From Phialocephala subalpina (Eukaryota > Ascomycota > Leotiomycetes > Helotiales > Mollisiaceae), in the NCBI GenBank assembly GCA_900073065.1, contig FJOG01000068.1:124001-188000 (forward strand): a DNA stretch of 64,000 nt, written 5' to 3'. Below are positions 1 to 10,600 of the stretch, in pieces. Below the pieces are notes generated by a model. It saw nothing but the letters and a program-made list of their open reading frames with translations, made no database searches and had not been told where the DNA came from. The first letter of the stretch is position 1. Each line of letters begins with the position of its first letter. Position numbers and translations under genes: made by a program.

Positions 1-490
1 GGGGTATCATCGAATAGAACGAAGATGTAAATAGACCAAATTCACTTAATCTAGTCATATGATATATCCACGTGAGGGCGGAGAAATATGTGATCTTCAA
101 CAGTACGGAGAATCTGCATGGCAGGGGGGAGTTCCTCTTGTGGCTATACAGAAAAGAATACACGCATATCGGAATTACATGCACGACAATTAGGAACTTC
201 AATATAAGGACAAGAGCATAAAATATGCATGTTGTGCCACATTTACTAGTTTCTTTGGATACAGGGAATCCTAATCAAAACTGAGTTGATCGCCGGCATC
301 ACTTGTGCTTAGAAATGGGTCTAGAAACACACTTATATTAGGAGACGGTGGATATGGGACATCTAAAATCGCAACTTGTGATAACTCACTATCACAGCAA
401 ACAAGAAAGCGTATGTCAAAATGCTTATTGAATTTGGAAACGCTTCGAGAAGTAGTGCTTACGGTTATGTGAAGCTTGTTCCATTGCCAT
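1..490. other. No gene seen at the left edge
   Basis: AT-rich sequence downstream of the Myb/SANT gene. The only open frame (about 75 codons on the minus strand, ending near 271) has no recognisable motif. The stretch probably holds the 3' UTR of the next gene and intergenic DNA. Confidence 0.4.
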
Positions 491-2203
491 TTACGCACCC
501 CTACTCCTCACACCAGGCTTTCGACCCCGCTTTCGAGGCCTTCCCCCTTGCTTCGTGAAGAAGTTCTCCTTCAGTGACTGCAGCGTGTGGCCTGGGAAAT
601 GCCGCCCTATCTCTGTCCAAGTCTTGTCTTCGTGGACCATCTTAGCCAACAGACTCTCTTGCTCCTTTGTCAGCTCCTTGCCCGGCTTGCGAGACGTGAC
701 GGCCCGGTGAGAGGCTGCAGCCTTTGTTGGCGACTCCCCAGAGCTAGCACCTAAAATCTCCGAGTTAAGTGAGAGGTTCAACTGCTCGGGGATACGTGGC
801 AACGCAAATTCGAGATTATATGTCGTCTGATTGCTAATCGTGATGCGTTTCAGGAAACCTTGAAAGGGCCATTCCCGGTACTCTGCAACTGGTGCTAACT
901 CTACCATAACGGAGGGACTTCGAGAGGTTCGTGGAGTATGGTGGTGGTCGTTGTCTACAGGTGTTGGCTCGTCGGGTGGTGTCAGAGCGTTGTCGGTAGG
1001 TGTGGGGGGAAGCTTCCGCCGTTTTGCAGGTCGTGGATCCTCGTCATCCCCGTCGCTTGTGTTGTGACTGCAATTGCCGCCTTTGGGGTGGTGGTTGTCG
1101 CGGCTGATCTCTTCGTTACTGTCTTGGCGTCCCCGCTTTTCTCCCTGCGGCTCTCGCTCCGCATTATCGCCGTCATCTTCCTCCTCCCTTATCGCTTCTA
1201 TTACTACCTCCTGTCGCTGCTGTTGCTCTTGTGGCTCCTCCCCCTGGTCCTGACTGCGAAGTGGAGTGCCACGTTTGAGCTCCTCTAATCTGCCGTAACC
1301 GGTTCCGCTCTGATCATGTTCCCGATCAAATTGAGGGTGCAGTGGCTTAGCAGAGGGACGGTGACGACGTGGAGAGCTGGGAGCAGGAGCCAACGACGGT
1401 TTCTCTTGCTCCTCAAAAGCCAGGAGCAAGTCCTTCTCAAGTTCCGAGATGGTTTTCTCCTCACTGCCTCCTCTACCATTCTGATCCAACGGTGTAGATA
1501 GAGAGTGGGGGCCTGGCTCCTCTGATGTGCGTCGTATAGTTCCATCATTACCATGTTGGTTGATCTGGTCTTGTGATGGTCTAGGGGAGTGGTGGAGAGA
1601 GTGAGGCTGGCCTTGGGCGGGCGTGGGCGTAGAAGCTAGACCTTCCTGCTCGAGCGGAGGAATTGGACAGAGGTCGTCGTCAACATAGCCCCCGTCTTCG
1701 ATATCACACCATAGTCCGTGGCTAGACGGATCAGTTGGCTTGCTCGGCTCGGTAGTGGCTTCAGGGTTGTGAGTGGGAGTATCTGACTCGTCGTCTTCGA
1801 GAATCACCGGTTTGTCTGCGTATTGTCAGGAAAATGCTTGCAAAGCGATTGGAGAGCGGTTGCGCATACCTCGAGTGCCTTGGCTACCGTTTATACCATC
1901 ATCCAATCTTGACTGTGTTAGACTGAGACGGCTTCCACTTGTGTCGAGAGCAGGCTCTTCCAGATGCTGGAGGGTATCTTCAGGATTCCGACATCCTCCT
2001 GTCGAGATCCCCTCGCGCGAAATCTGACTTGGGAGCTCTTCGATTGATGGGAAGTCGTCGTCGTCTGTTTCGTCGTCGCGGTTGGTGGGGTAGTTATTGC
2101 GGCCTGTGATGTACGCAACGGATTAGCCAGGCTCATTTCTAGCACTCTCTCTAATCTTACCTTGAGCTCCGGCTGCAGAATCGTCTGCTTGGGGCCGAGC
2201 CAT
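491..2203 (-). CDS. Myb/SANT-like DNA-binding domain protein
   Basis: I assemble three exons, 2161-2203, 1870-2103 and 1815-491, joined by introns with gtaag/gtatg donors and cag acceptors. The spliced length is 1602 bases, so 533 residues, and the phases agree. The start is ATG at 2203, giving MARPQADDSA. The N-terminal half is acidic and low in complexity (DDETDDDDFPSIEELPSQ), the middle is charged, and a nuclear-localisation-like KRRK run follows. Near the C terminus is a SANT/Myb-like helix-turn-helix: ELTKEQESLLAKMVHEDKTW, then EIGRHFPGHTLQSLK. The protein ends in a basic PRKRGRKPG segment resembling an AT-hook. It is likely a nuclear DNA-binding protein. Proteins of this shape occur in several copies in many ascomycete genomes, and some sit in mobile elements. 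The intact frame and consistent splicing suggest a functional gene. Its target is unknown. Confidence 0.75.
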
Positions 2204-2501
2204 TGCAACTGCAGACGTGGACTGGCCGTTGCGTTTGAATATTTGAGCTGCTTGGTTGTGTAGCGGTGCTGGCCGATTTCGAGAACTGGTTGTGCAGAGA
2301 GACTTGCTCGTGCCGTGTGATGAAGCAGTGCGCTGCTTGTGGAGGAATGGATTTGAAGGGGGCGCCCAAAATTGGACACGATCCAAGTTAACAGTAGCCG
2401 TTGAGAAAGAATTGGGTGTGGGCAGAGGAGAAGGTCTTGGGAACGCGGCAAAAATGCTGATTTCTTGAGCTGAAGTCTTCAGAGCAGGAAGTACAGAGAG
2501 G

Positions 2502-3644
2502 TTATATAGCCCCGCTGGCAAGCAAATGCTGCACGAAGATTGACCTCGTCCTCCAATCTCGCCCCGTGTCCCATTTGCCGCTCACAACTGCCATTCCATC
2601 AATGCAAGCCCCCAGCGCACCAGAAATGGATACGGGAGAGCGCATGAAGCAGCCCCGCCCCCTGGCCTTCTCCTTCCTCCTCTCTGAGGGCTGTGGGTCA
2701 TGCAATCGCCAACATCTCGCGCCCCAGCCTTCCTCGCCTTGACTGACGATCGAGAAGATGGGTAACCTCAACCAGCATCGGTAAGATGTCTCTGGACGAT
2801 CTGCTAAGGTCGCTGCAGTCAGATGACATCTCTGTGTCCATGGCTTGTGGTGTAGAAATGGCCGGCGAAGGCAATCGACCCTCGGCACTGGATCCCACGG
2901 CGACTCTCGAACCCTGATCAAGGACGGAGTGTGACTTCGGAGAGTGCCGATAGGACTTGGAGCGTGGTTTGGGTCGGCGGGTAGACCTTTGCTGAAGATG
3001 ATGCTTGCGCTTCTTGTGCATTGGGCCATCGCAAGAGGACCGCCGCTTCCGCTTAGCAGGACGTGGTTTCCCATCATCCGAGTCCTAGTCGGCTTTGTTG
3101 TCAAGCTCGTCGTCGCTGTCACCATCGCTGTCGCTCCCCGCCTTGTTATGACTTGGCTCTGGAGATGGATCGTGGGAGAGGAGCCGCTGTCGATCGGCCG
3201 GCCTTGGGCTTCCATCCTCCTTGCCGGATAGATGGGCATTACTAACCCTTTCGGCCGTCACCACCGCTGCCACGCCATTCACCTCCTCCTGCTGCTGCTG
3301 TTCGTCATCCTCATCATTGGCTTCGTCGTCCTCCTGCTCTACCTCCTGCTGCTGCCTCTCCCCCTTATCAAAAGAATCGGTATCTAGTGTAGGGCGAACC
3401 AGCCCGTGCTCGTGTTCGTGTTCGTCTGCCACGCTTTGGCTGGTATAAGGATGATCCTCTTGACTGAGTTGGTCCTCTAGTGACACTCCAGGCTGGCGTG
3501 GAGGTGGGCACTTTAGTGTATGGATCGGATGGTAGGGGAGATTGTATGGAAAGGTAAAGTGTTGTTAATGAGAGCCAGAAGTGCCTGCAGGATTTTTGAC
3601 AACTGTCCATCCTCTCCAAGAAAACGAGGCGTACCAATACTCAT
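2502..3644 (-). pseudogene. Interrupted gene for a charged nuclear-like protein
   Basis: A long open frame runs from about 3500 to 2698 on the minus strand but is cut by one TAG at 3085-3087. Reading continues in the same frame on both sides. Before the stop it is acidic and Gln/Glu-rich, with runs of E, Q and D. After the stop it is strongly basic (KPRPAKRKRR, then HKKRKHH and RRPKPRSKS), like a nuclear localisation or DNA-binding region. A further segment ending QHLLASGAI at 2502 may be the last exon, after an intron around 2700. A possible start is the ATG at 3644 (MSIGTPRFLGEDG), but it is in another frame and would need an intron I cannot place. I do not recognise the family. It lies directly upstream of the Myb gene on the same strand, so it could be a partner or an old extension of it. 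A wrong base call at 3085-3087 is the alternative explanation. Confidence 0.4.
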
Positions 3645-4019
3645 GCATATTGGACAGGCTCGAAATAGAAAGTGCTAAGAAATGCAGGTAGTTGCTTTGA
3701 AGAGGTGGCAGAGTAGGTATTCTAGCATTTGGTTTGATGTTTCCAAAACAAAAAGCGACGTGATGTTGGCTTGCCTCACCGGCTACTGTTTTATTTTGGC
3801 GAGCAGAGAGACAATTATCCTGCTGCTGGGTTCGTGCCGGAACCAGAGTTATTGACTATCGATCTCCCCGCCACCTCGTCCAGCGCCAAAACACTCTCTA
3901 ACTTTGCGCGGGCTGAGAGCTTGCTGTTGCTTCTCCTTCATATGGCTGAGTAGTATGTTGGACCTGATAGCTACGTTCTGCCAAAGAGAATGAGATCACT
4001 GCAGAAGGATATCCAGGCC
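3645..4019. other. Intergenic, no gene seen
   Basis: About 375 bases between the interrupted gene and the 3' end of the SNF2 helicase. Short open frames here lack motifs. It probably contains the promoter of the left gene and the 3' UTR of the helicase. Confidence 0.4.
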
Positions 4020-7000
4020 CTATACTTGTGTGAGCCAGTCTTGCTCCATCTTGATGCTATTACGCTTCCATACCTTTATATTTTCAGCATCGGAAGAATT
4101 TTCAGTCGCTGGCGTCTGACAATTAGAGAGCTTGGCCAGCTGAATTTTGCTCCTTTGAATCTTTTGGATCCTCTGTAGAGTCTGTTAGACAGGGCCGCGT
4201 ATCAATATAGCGCAGATATCAAACCTCTTCAATTGAGTCTTTGACGATATAACGATATATATGGATATCCTTTCTCTGATCCAGCCTGTCCACTCGTGCA
4301 GCAGCTTGGGCTTCGACCATTGGGTTCCAGTGGGGCTCCATGAGATGAACATGGGTTGCCGCGGCAAGATTCAACCTATCGATAATCGGCTTGTGCATGA
4401 AAGGATGAGCAGTGGAATATACTTACCCCACAGACCCACTTCCATAAGAGAGCAGCATTATTCTGATGCTTGGCATGCTCTGAAAGCTGTGGATGACTGA
4501 GCTTCTCTGCTCAAGGCTTAGACTTCCATCAATCCGTACAAACGCCATTCCACGATTTGACAGAGCTTGACCTAGAGTGTCCAGTGTTTTAATCCAATGG
4601 GAAAACACAAGACTGGTCACTATTAACCTCGCAACAATCAACACTGCATGGAATGGGAGATCATACCTCTTGGTTGGCTCGTTGCAACTCTCTGCATCGG
4701 ACCTTTCCTGGAGCTCGGTAAGGTTTGAAAGCACTTGCTCGACTTTTGACGACAGCATATTTCCTGGTGGTAAGGCATCATCTCGGTCCATGTCAACGTC
4801 GTTGTCCGAAGATACTGTGTCGATGAGATCACTCGCCACGATAGGTTCCTGACAGATGTAGCACTGAGAGGGCGTGGCAATTGAGTCTAGACATTGACTG
4901 TTCCTTTGTTCGCCCACACATTCTGAGCAAATTTCATGACCACAACTGCCTTTAAATACTCCTGCAATCTTGTCCGGAGGCGAGAATTTTTCGTGGCAGT
5001 TATCGCAATTCTCAAATGTGGCTCGGGGTGGTGGTTTGTGATCATTGTTGTTGTCGTTAAGGTACAAATCTGAACATAGGAACTGCGCAAGAGATCCGTG
5101 GCTGCATAGCTGTCGGAGTGCTGAAATAGATTGAAGCATAATGAGGCCACAGCTTCTGGCACCGATGCGTGCCAGACGCTGTGCTTTAATGAGGGTCGAA
5201 TTGTAGCGTTGGCGCTCATCCACGCTTAGACTGACAGGTATCCTATACTCATTTCTGCGCCGATTGCAGGTCTGTTGCTTTCCTCTTCTCAGGCTAATGA
5301 CTCTCATTGTCAACCGGAGATTCCGCAATCCTTTCTCGTCTTGTCTCCCAAGTGGCTCAAGGATATATTTCCGCGCGTTAGACTGGTTTTCAAGAGGATG
5401 GAATCGCAAGAACTGCAGCAACGAGAACAGATCATCTAGTCTATTTTGGATTGGAGTTCCAGTCAAACACCATCGCCTTTCAGCGTTGAGATCCACGATC
5501 GCTTGGAAGCAGTTGGTTGAGCGATTCCGTATGTGGTGCGCTGTTCCAGAAACCAAGTTAGCGGATATTAGCTGACATATCAAACTTCTAGGACGTTCTT
5601 ACCTTCGTCTAACACGACTCGGAGCCAAGAGACTTTTCTAAGCGTTTCAGAGTTGTTCATATCGGAGCGAACTGTCTCATACGTTGTGAGCACGATGTCT
5701 TTGTCCAAGAGGTCTTCATGGCCAACGTTCGTGCTAGATCCATGATACAAATATACTCTCAGCGTATCAGGATACAAATGCCTGGAGACCTTATTAGCAC
5801 TGAAATGACTGAACGATAGCAGAACTTCACTCCTTAATTTGCAAGCCCCAGTTGCAAAGAGCTTTAATGCCGATGTTAGTAAGAGGGGCGTAACCCTGAG
5901 AGGGATAATACTTGACTTAGGTGCAACGATGAGCGTTGCTCTGGACCGGTAATGTCTCTCCTGATTCCAGGGATCCCCTGGCATGTTACGGTGTTGATCT
6001 TGATATCTTCTGCCAAGGGTATGCAACGTGAGAGCAAGTAAAGTTAGTGATTTGCCCATTCCCATCTCATCAGCCAAGATGCCACCACGACATTCACAAG
6101 GCCTAGTCAGCTGCGCTGCTTGAGTTATTTCATGGATAAAACTGATTTATTGTTAGGTGTTGAGAGACTGAATGATTGCAAGAAAACATACCATGGTTCC
6201 CCAAAAGAACTTTTGGGCTGCCACAGCGACAAATAGTTCTCTTCGACTATTTCTTTTTCCCGGGCAACCATAAACTGTAAAGCGGCTAGCTGGTGACTGT
6301 GGAAAATATGTTGTCAACCTTTGTGCGTATACAGTGAAGGTCAGGAAGAGAAGGAGTACCCATACGCTTGAAGCTTCGTTCGTATTCTGCCGTCTTGTTG
6401 TAATGATGTCATCAGATCTGTTGAACTGAAACTGCTCAAAATACTTTCAACTTCCTCTGCAATCTGAACGCTTCCCATCGGCGTGCTCAAATATCGGTTT
6501 GTCTCTGTCTTGTCCGTCCATGAAAGGACATGGGGATTGCAATACTTGTGAGGCGACGGGAAGTGTGTAGGTTCTTGTAGGAAGAGGCGATGATCTGAAA
6601 GTATAGCGCCAATATCTTCCACATTATCTTTGTTCGCATAGACCATAATTTTGAGTGTGTAGTCGCGACATTTTGTGCTGTAGTCCTTCCAGTCGTCCTG
6701 ATCCATGAAGAGTTCCAGCCGAAGAGGTTTGTATGTTTGCCGTAACAACTTCAACACCTGGGCCGTTTTCGAGTCTAGGACACCGACTTCCTCCTTAGCC
6801 TCATTAAGTATGGTGATTGCATCGGCTCTGATTCGAAAGTGTAATTCGGCCGTCCTCTTCGCAGATCCTCTGTAGTGTTTTGCTATTGTCGACGGCTTCA
6901 AGAATTCCACACGAGATTCAGCGAGCTAAACAACATCAGTACTGTCTGCTATTCAGGAGGGAGTGAGGGCTCACCATCCCCAAGCACATCTCCTGGTGCT

Positions 7001-7286
7001 TATCGCCCGTCTCGACAACATGTGCTGTGGCAGTCGCTGGTGAAGAGCCCGGCCTTGTAGTGGTATTGATTATCTGGGCCCTAGACGAGGAAAATATCGA
7101 TACTCTAGGGCTCGGAGCAGTTGGAAAGTCTTCTTGGGCATGTAGACTGTTATCTTGGTTTGACTCGACTGGATGGGCTGAATAGGCTCCCTCAACAGCG
7201 CAAGTTGTTCTTCGCTTCGGCGCTGGAAACCCGACGTCAGTGTCGCTTTCTGCGCCCTCATCGTGAGACCTCTTGTGAGAGAACAT
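4020..7286 (-). CDS. RAD5/HLTF-type SNF2 helicase with RING finger
   Basis: A multi-exon gene starting at ATG 7286 and ending at TAG 4020. Introns include those near 6974-6926, 6355-6295, 6193-6145, 5612-5548, 4426-4373 and 4224-4182. Spliced order: a low-complexity N terminus with a KRR signal; a linker; helicase motif I (GGILADEMGMGKSL); motif II, DEAHHIRN, rebuilt exactly by splicing; motif III (CLTGTPIQNR); a C3HC4 RING (CDNC, CGHEICSEC, CYIC); then the helicase C domain (VFSHW, GSVGLNLAAATHVHLMEPHW and the arginine-finger motif AAARVDRLDQ). The last exon gives the usual family tail QRSKIQLAKLS. RAD5/HLTF proteins couple ATP-driven DNA translocation to ubiquitin ligation in damage tolerance or chromatin work. 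No HIRAN domain is evident, so a different SNF2-RING subfamily is possible. Motif I has Ser after the Walker Lys, and motif VI has Asp where His is usual. It is head to head with the NLR. Confidence 0.88.
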
Positions 7287-7419
7287 CGTTAGTTTCGTAG
7301 AAGTGATCTCTGCGAGAAATCAGACAAGTGATTCATCAAGATCCTGGAGCGCCGCCTTTAGCTGCAAGGTGATTTTTATGGTAAGCAAGCTGCATGGCTC
7401 TTCCTTCCAACGGTGTTCT

Positions 7420-7473
7420 GCCTTGCGATGCGCCCGTTAGTGCTCAGCCTTGCGATGCGCCCGTCAGTGCTCA
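7420..7473. repeat. 27-bp tandem duplication in a bidirectional promoter
   Basis: Two adjacent 27-base copies, 7420-7446 and 7447-7473, beginning gccttgcgatgcgcccgt and differing at one position (t/c), plus four bases of a third copy. They lie in the roughly 360-base interval between the divergent SNF2 (ATG 7286) and NLR (ATG 7647) starts, so they may affect either promoter. Confidence 0.85.
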
Positions 7474-7646
7474 GCCTCAGGCTTAAGAAAGTGGCAGATT
7501 TTCCTTTTGATCCTGCAATCTTTTTTTCACCTCTTTCCTTGAAATCTTCAAAGCATTAAGTGATCTGAACCAGTTTGACTTCCTCTCGGGCACTAGTTCT
7601 CGCAGCCGCTTCTTCACACATATCGCAAGTTCATTCTCTTGACGTC

Positions 7647-10600
7647 ATGGCGAACTCGTCTTTCAGTCGTGTGTATGAAAGTTTTCGGCGACGTTTGACC
7701 CCCGACCAACGCAATGAGTTCCAGTTTACAACAGTGGATGATTTGAAGGGTGCGATTGAGGAGATGCAAAAAACCCAGGCTCAACGCCGTGGCATTCGCA
7801 ATCTGAACAAACTCAAACACTTTCTACATGCGCTTGAGCAGTATGCCGATATTGTCGAAGTCTTCGTGCAAGTCAAACCAGATGTATTAGGCCTTATCTG
7901 GGTCAGTTGCAATCAAGTGTCTCTCCAGTGACGTTCCCCGCTGATAGTATTTGTAGGGTCCGATCAAATTTTGTCTTCAAGTACGTCGTCTGTCCTCCCC
8001 CCACCATCCCCTCCCTCCTTCGTTCGCAATTCCCTACCATTTATACAATACGAACTCATATATTAGATTGCTTCTAAAATCACCAATGCCTTTGATGCTC
8101 TTCTGGATGCCTACAAAAGAATAGGAGCGTCGTTGCCAGTGCTTTCTGCTGTAGACAAGATGTTCTATTACAAGCCTCACGTTCAACAAGTTTTAGCCAA
8201 TATCTACGAAGATATTTTGGATTTCCATAAGCGTTCAGTTGTCTTTTTCAGTCACGGGAGTAAGCTCTATTGCCCCTTGCAGTTGATTTGCGCTGACAAA
8301 AGCTCCTAGCTTGGAGACTAACATTCAAACTCGCTTATCACACACTGGAAGACATGTTTGATGACATTTTAAAGAAGTTGGAGAGGTCGAGAGACTTGCT
8401 TATAGAAGCAGCTAGTATCGCCCACTTCCAGGAAGCTCAAGAAGCACGAATTCTTTGGGCAAAGGATCACGAGGAGCGAATGGAGAGGGATAGAAAAGCA
8501 CGCATGCTTGCTATTGCCGAATGGCTGTCTGCCGACAAAAGCCATGAGGATCGGCAGAAGGCGCTGCAAGAAAAACGACTCGAATTGCCTGAAAGCGGAA
8601 GTTGGATTTTCAAGCTCCCTGTTGTAAAAGATTGGTTTCGTCGAAGCGAGGGTAGCAGTCTTGTATTTTGGCTTAGTGGTATTCCAGGCGCAGGTATGAG
8701 CTGTAGCTGTCGCATCATGTTTAGTTTACTTATTCAAAGTTCTTCTAGGCAAGACAGTTCTCTTTAGCTCGGTGATTGATGAGATCCACAAATCATATCC
8801 CACGTCAGAAACTATCTACTTCTACTGCAGAAGCGGCGATCCCCACCAATCGACCTTCGACGCAATTTCACGAAGCCTCATATCGCAGATACTCCAGAAG
8901 GACCCAAGTTGCCTAGAGTATCTTTACGACACCATCATCGGAAGTGGAGAGTATCGTCCAACCACTTCAGCTCTTCTGAAGCAGATGCTTGCGGCGCTTG
9001 TCATCTGTCGCAACTCTCTGTTCATAGCAATTGATGGCCTAGATGAATGTGAGGAACATGAAAGATCAAAGATTTTCTCTGCCGTTTCAGATGTCTCGAA
9101 GGAATGCAACGTTGAACAGAATGTCAAGTTCTTCTTGACCAGCCGAAAAGAGAATGACATACGATCGTCCCTACGTTCAGCCTTCTATTTGAACATCGAG
9201 CCTCGGTACGTTGAAAGTGATATCAAAGCTTATGTGGAGTTGCAGGCCTCAAAATTGAGCAAAATATTCGACTTAGAAATTGAAAAGGAGAGGGAGATTG
9301 TCAAAGACGTTTTGACACGGCCAAAGGGTTAGTCCCGTCTTACCGTTGGCGTGCGATGGCCTCTACTTCCAGCCCTGTATTCTAACTGCGTTTATTGTCC
9401 TAGGAATGTTCTTGCTTGCCCGATTGATCATGGAGAACTTGCTTGATCAAGATACATTAGATGACCTTGAAGAGGAGCTGAAGACTGACATATTACCTAA
9501 TGGAATTGATGAAGCGTAAGCCAGCTGGAGTCTGCACTCACTACTGGACGAGTTGACTAACTGACTTAGGTATGGACGCCTTTTGGTTCGAATTGGCAAG
9601 GGTCGTTCCGGCAAGGATCGTCCTGAGAAAAGTCGTCAACGGGCGGCATTAACTTTATCAATACTTGCTACCGCCAAGCGTCCTTTGAGTTCCCATGAGA
9701 TACAGGGCGCTATTTCAATTTCTCTAACTGACCGAACTGTGGATTTCAATGGGCAAAGACTACGGACTCCATTTGAGGAACTTTGCGGACCAATATTAGA
9801 GGCTAGCCAGGACGGGACCATTGCGCTAATCCATCCGACAGCCAAAGCGTAAGCATGCTCGTGATTCTACCTCTAACGTAACGATTGCGAGCAGCTAACG
9901 TTTTAATAGATATCTTTTACAAAGACATAGCGGCCCCTACCTAAATCCAGTTGATGCCGAATTCCAGATGGCAAGACTTTGCGCTTCCTACCTGACTTTC
10001 GATTGCTACAGCTATGAGATTACTGACCAGGATTTACAAGAGTATGCTAGGAAAGGAAGTTATGCTTTCCAACAATATGCTGTGTGCCACTGGATTCAGC
10101 ATGTTCAATCACTCAACAACTGCTGGGAGCTCCTCGACGATTCCGATTGTACTCAGTTGTATAACGCTTGCAGGGTCTTGCTTGAGCACGATATGCCACA
10201 CGTCTCTCTAGAGATTCTGCCTGCCTCAAAGTTTGCAAAGCCATTCCACGCTGCTCTACACAAATCCTTGAGTTCTTTACAACGAACATATGAGAGCGTT
10301 GATTCAATTTCTGAGAATAAACCTTGCGAAGATCAACAATATTCACTATGCCAAGCAATCCTGCTTTCGACAGCCTCGAGAGAGAAAGAAAGCATACCAA
10401 TGACAATGCAACGCTTGCACCAAGTGAGGATCGTTATTGAAGATCTTTTCTTGACGTCTCTTAATCCTCAAGCATCAAAGCTTATACGTGAAGCTTACGG
10501 ATCGTTACCTTTCAAATGTCCGATGGTTCAATGTCCTTCTTTTCAACAAGGCTTCGCAACCCGTAGCGCACGAGACAACCACTACAAAGCCCATGAACGA

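Noticed and set aside
938..1288. Hydrophobic Val/Leu-rich plus-strand frame
   Set aside because: Antisense of the Asp/Glu/Arg-rich part of the Myb gene; hydrophobicity is a by-product of the complementary codons.
7575..7646. Longer N terminus for the NLR
   Set aside because: The extension begins with TTG, not ATG; the ATG at 7647 has good context and begins the conserved domain.
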